This document shows positions 62,315 to 64,000 of a stretch of 64,000 bases of DNA, piece after piece. The notes under the pieces are model-generated. The model was not told the origin of the DNA, made no database searches, and saw nothing but the letters and a program-made list of their open reading frames with translations. Each line of letters starts with the position of its first letter. Positions within the stretch are counted from its first letter, which is position 1. The stretch spans positions 1-64,000 of the forward strand of contig JAPSLM010000016.1 in assembly GCA_031180825.1 (NCBI GenBank), written 5' to 3'. The DNA is from Paenibacillus sp. GTDB taxonomy: Bacteria > Bacillota > Bacilli > Paenibacillales > NBRC-103111. The position numbers and the translations under genes were made by a program.

Positions 62315-62359
62315 AAATTTATCAGAGTACTGGGAGTAGCCCAGTACTCTGATAAATTT
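62315..62359 (+). repeat. perfect 20-bp inverted repeat between island genes 1 and 2
   Basis: AAATTTATCAGAGTACTGGG (62315-62334), loop AGTAG, CCCAGTACTCTGATAAATTT (62340-62359). The following bases are ATGGAGG, so the ribosome site of the next gene begins at the base of the stem. It may act as an attenuator or mRNA-stabilising element that keeps membrane-protein levels below those of the secreted protein. Confidence 0.9.
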
Positions 62360-62373
62360 ATGGAGGTTAATTG

Positions 62374-63204
62374 ATGAGGAAAATTCTAAAATTGGAGCTA
62401 AAAAACTGTTTGCAAGGGTTCGGTTTTAAATTTAGTTGTTGCCTATTACTTCTTATCTCAATTAGCAGTTTCTTAATTAATTGTTTCAAGTTTTATGGAA
62501 TCCGGTTAAGTCTTGTCAGATCGTCTTATGAAGTTTCTATCGTTCAAGGCGTATACTCATTTTTTATTATGAATATTTTAGTTTATATGACCCCTCTGTT
62601 CGCTTCCCTTGTTTATGCGGACTCCCTTTACTCAGATCGAAAGCAAGGCATACATAAAAATATTATTACACGAATTAGTGCTAAAAAATATATAGTTTCA
62701 AAAGCTATTATTGTTTTTGGAGTCACTTGGTGTACATATTTTCTCACCCTTTGCATTAATCAGATTTTGTGTTTTATTACATTTCCCATTAAAGGGAATG
62801 ACCTTAATACCGGTTTACCTACTTATGATATAGGTATTCAAAATTTTCACGCTGAATTTTTGTTTGATCTTTTAAGATTACAATCTCCTTTGGCGTACAA
62901 CTTAATGTATATAGTCCTCATAAGTACATTTGCATCTGTAGCTGCTCTTTTAATCTATTCATTATTTTTTGTACTTAAAGCAGGTCAATTTGGGATTATG
63001 GTAGGAGCATTTTTATTTATGATTTTTATAGAAATTGCTTTAAGCATAGTTGACTTGGGGACTTTTTCCCCTAGTAGTACTTTATTAACCAAAAGTAAAG
63101 GGTCACTTTGGGGATTATTTATCTGGTTACTAATGCCGTTTTTAATCGCAATCTTCTTAATTTTCATGAAGGGATTACATAAGGAAATCGAAATAGACGA
63201 TTGA
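62374..63204 (+). CDS. integral membrane protein, ABC-2-type permease-like (island gene 2)
   Basis: 276 aa from ATG at 62374 (GGAGG 7 nt upstream, just after the hairpin). About six hydrophobic segments: CCLLLLISISSFLI, FFIMNILVYMTPLFASLVYAD, AIIVFGVTWCTYFLTL, MYIVLISTFASVAALLIYSLFFV, MVGAFLFMIFIEIAL, and GLFIWLLMPFLIAIFLIFM. The large loop after segment 2 (SLYSDRKQGIHKNIITRIS) is typical of ABC-2 permease subunits. No ATPase is in the window. It may export, or protect against, the secreted protein. Confidence 0.75.
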   Translation: MRKILKLELKNCLQGFGFKFSCCLLLLISISSFLINCFKFYGIRLSLVRSSYEVSIVQGVYSFFIMNILVYMTPLFASLVYADSLYSDRKQGIHKNIITRISAKKYIVSKAIIVFGVTWCTYFLTLCINQILCFITFPIKGNDLNTGLPTYDIGIQNFHAEFLFDLLRLQSPLAYNLMYIVLISTFASVAALLIYSLFFVLKAGQFGIMVGAFLFMIFIEIALSIVDLGTFSPSSTLLTKSKGSLWGLFIWLLMPFLIAIFLIFMKGLHKEIEIDD

Positions 63205-63240
63205 AATGCTAAAAGACACCATTTTCCCAGGAGAGGAAAA

Positions 63241-63999
63241 ATGAATAATATGCATTATTACATATATAGAAAAATATTTTCGTCCATTCGTTTTTGGTTT
63301 TATTTTTTGTTCATTTTTATTTTAGCAGCACGGATAACTTGGATCTATAAAGACACTCGAACCATTGGAACAACTATTGAGCAATCAGCAAATATACCTA
63401 TGGCTATATATACAAGTTTAACAAGTTTCTATATTGTAATTTTTATATACATCCCACTTTTTTTACTATCTGTAGAGATAGTCTCTAATTTTTACAATCG
63501 ATATAAAATATTAATTGCTTATAAAAGCAGGAATCGATGGTGGTTGGATAAAATTGTTGTTATTTTTATTCTCTCATGTATCTTCACCATAACTATTAAT
63601 GGAGCGATTATAGGATCTATTCTTTTAAGCGGAAATGGTATCAATATTTCATTTACTTTTTTATTGTTTATCTTTTTAGGCATTGAGTTGCAAGTTTTAG
63701 GTTTTCTAATTTTAGGAATAATAAGTTGTTTGCTGACCTTTATATTTAGAAGTGTTTATGTTGGTTTCTGTGTAACTTTTAGCGGAGTTTTTATAGTTAA
63801 AATGTTAATTAAAGGAGCTAAATTACAATTATTTTCAATAGAGGACTATATGTTTTTAATTGACAAATCATCGAATGAAATCTTTATGGTAACACCATCA
63901 GATTCAATCATTTCTTCTTTTTTTATAATCCTGCTTCTATTTACCTTTTTATTAGGCAAAAGGATTGTTAAGAAAAAAGACATTTTCTGGAGTGATTAA
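63241..63999 (+). CDS. integral membrane protein, ABC-2-type permease-like (island gene 3)
   Basis: 252 aa, AGGAGAGG site, very hydrophobic (six segments) with charged loops such as NFYNRYKILIAYKSRNRWW. It resembles its neighbour in layout but not in obvious sequence, so the two may form a heterodimeric permease. It ends at the last complete codon of the window, and further genes of the operon, such as an ATPase, would lie beyond. Confidence 0.72.
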   Translation: MNNMHYYIYRKIFSSIRFWFYFLFIFILAARITWIYKDTRTIGTTIEQSANIPMAIYTSLTSFYIVIFIYIPLFLLSVEIVSNFYNRYKILIAYKSRNRWWLDKIVVIFILSCIFTITINGAIIGSILLSGNGINISFTFLLFIFLGIELQVLGFLILGIISCLLTFIFRSVYVGFCVTFSGVFIVKMLIKGAKLQLFSIEDYMFLIDKSSNEIFMVTPSDSIISSFFIILLLFTFLLGKRIVKKKDIFWSD

Positions 64000-64000
64000 A

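Overview
The window looks like chromosome from a high-GC, endospore-forming Firmicute of the Paenibacillaceae (Paenibacillus or Cohnella type). The evidence is a tricistronic GerA-type spore-germination operon, strong AGGAGG ribosome sites, frequent TTG/GTG starts, many lipoprotein-dependent ABC importers without their own ATPase, an AraC regulator with a membrane-bound sensor, a YhfH-like protein and CcpA- and Fur-type operators. Most of the DNA is clearly GC-rich. The last ~2.2 kb is strikingly AT-rich. No tRNA, rRNA or CRISPR array was seen.

Layout: 1-631 is a decayed IS4-type transposase cut by the left edge. 843-4362 is the ger operon. 4447-10140 holds small unknown genes, hisC and a divergent MocR-type regulator. 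10597-18679 is a peptide-scavenging block: asparaginase, Opp-type importer (SBP, two permeases, two ATPases) and an M17 aminopeptidase. 19411-20124 is a 2OG-Fe(II) oxygenase. 20575-25789 is a catabolite-repressed operon that looks dedicated to muropeptide/MurNAc use (serine hydrolase, sugar ABC importer, MurQ), followed by a ROK regulator and an MFS carrier. 28268-32788 has an MFS/LysR divergent pair and a doubly frameshifted FAD oxidoreductase with its TetR regulator.

32805-36558 groups cytochrome-oxidase biogenesis genes (CtaG, Sco, cytochrome c) between two orphan response regulators. 36898-38130 is a secreted GH16 glucanase with a cre site. 38314-44580 is a B12 regulon: metE and a cbiMNQO cobalt importer, each behind its own cobalamin riboswitch, with an unknown membrane protein translationally coupled to cbiO. 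Next come a frameshifted lactonase-like metallohydrolase and a Fur-controlled yclNOPQ-type siderophore importer. Then follow an AraC-regulated oligosaccharide ABC importer, and a glyoxylate-bypass operon (aceA-aceB) bracketed by two tiny zinc-ribbon proteins. A TipA-like MerR regulator is next to it.

The right end (60700-64000) has a second IS remnant fused in frame to a truncated unknown gene. It is followed by the AT-rich island: a small secreted protein and two integral membrane proteins, with a perfect 20-bp inverted repeat between the first two genes. This island, which seems to continue beyond the window, and the zinc-ribbon/glyoxylate operon are the best candidates for undescribed biology.
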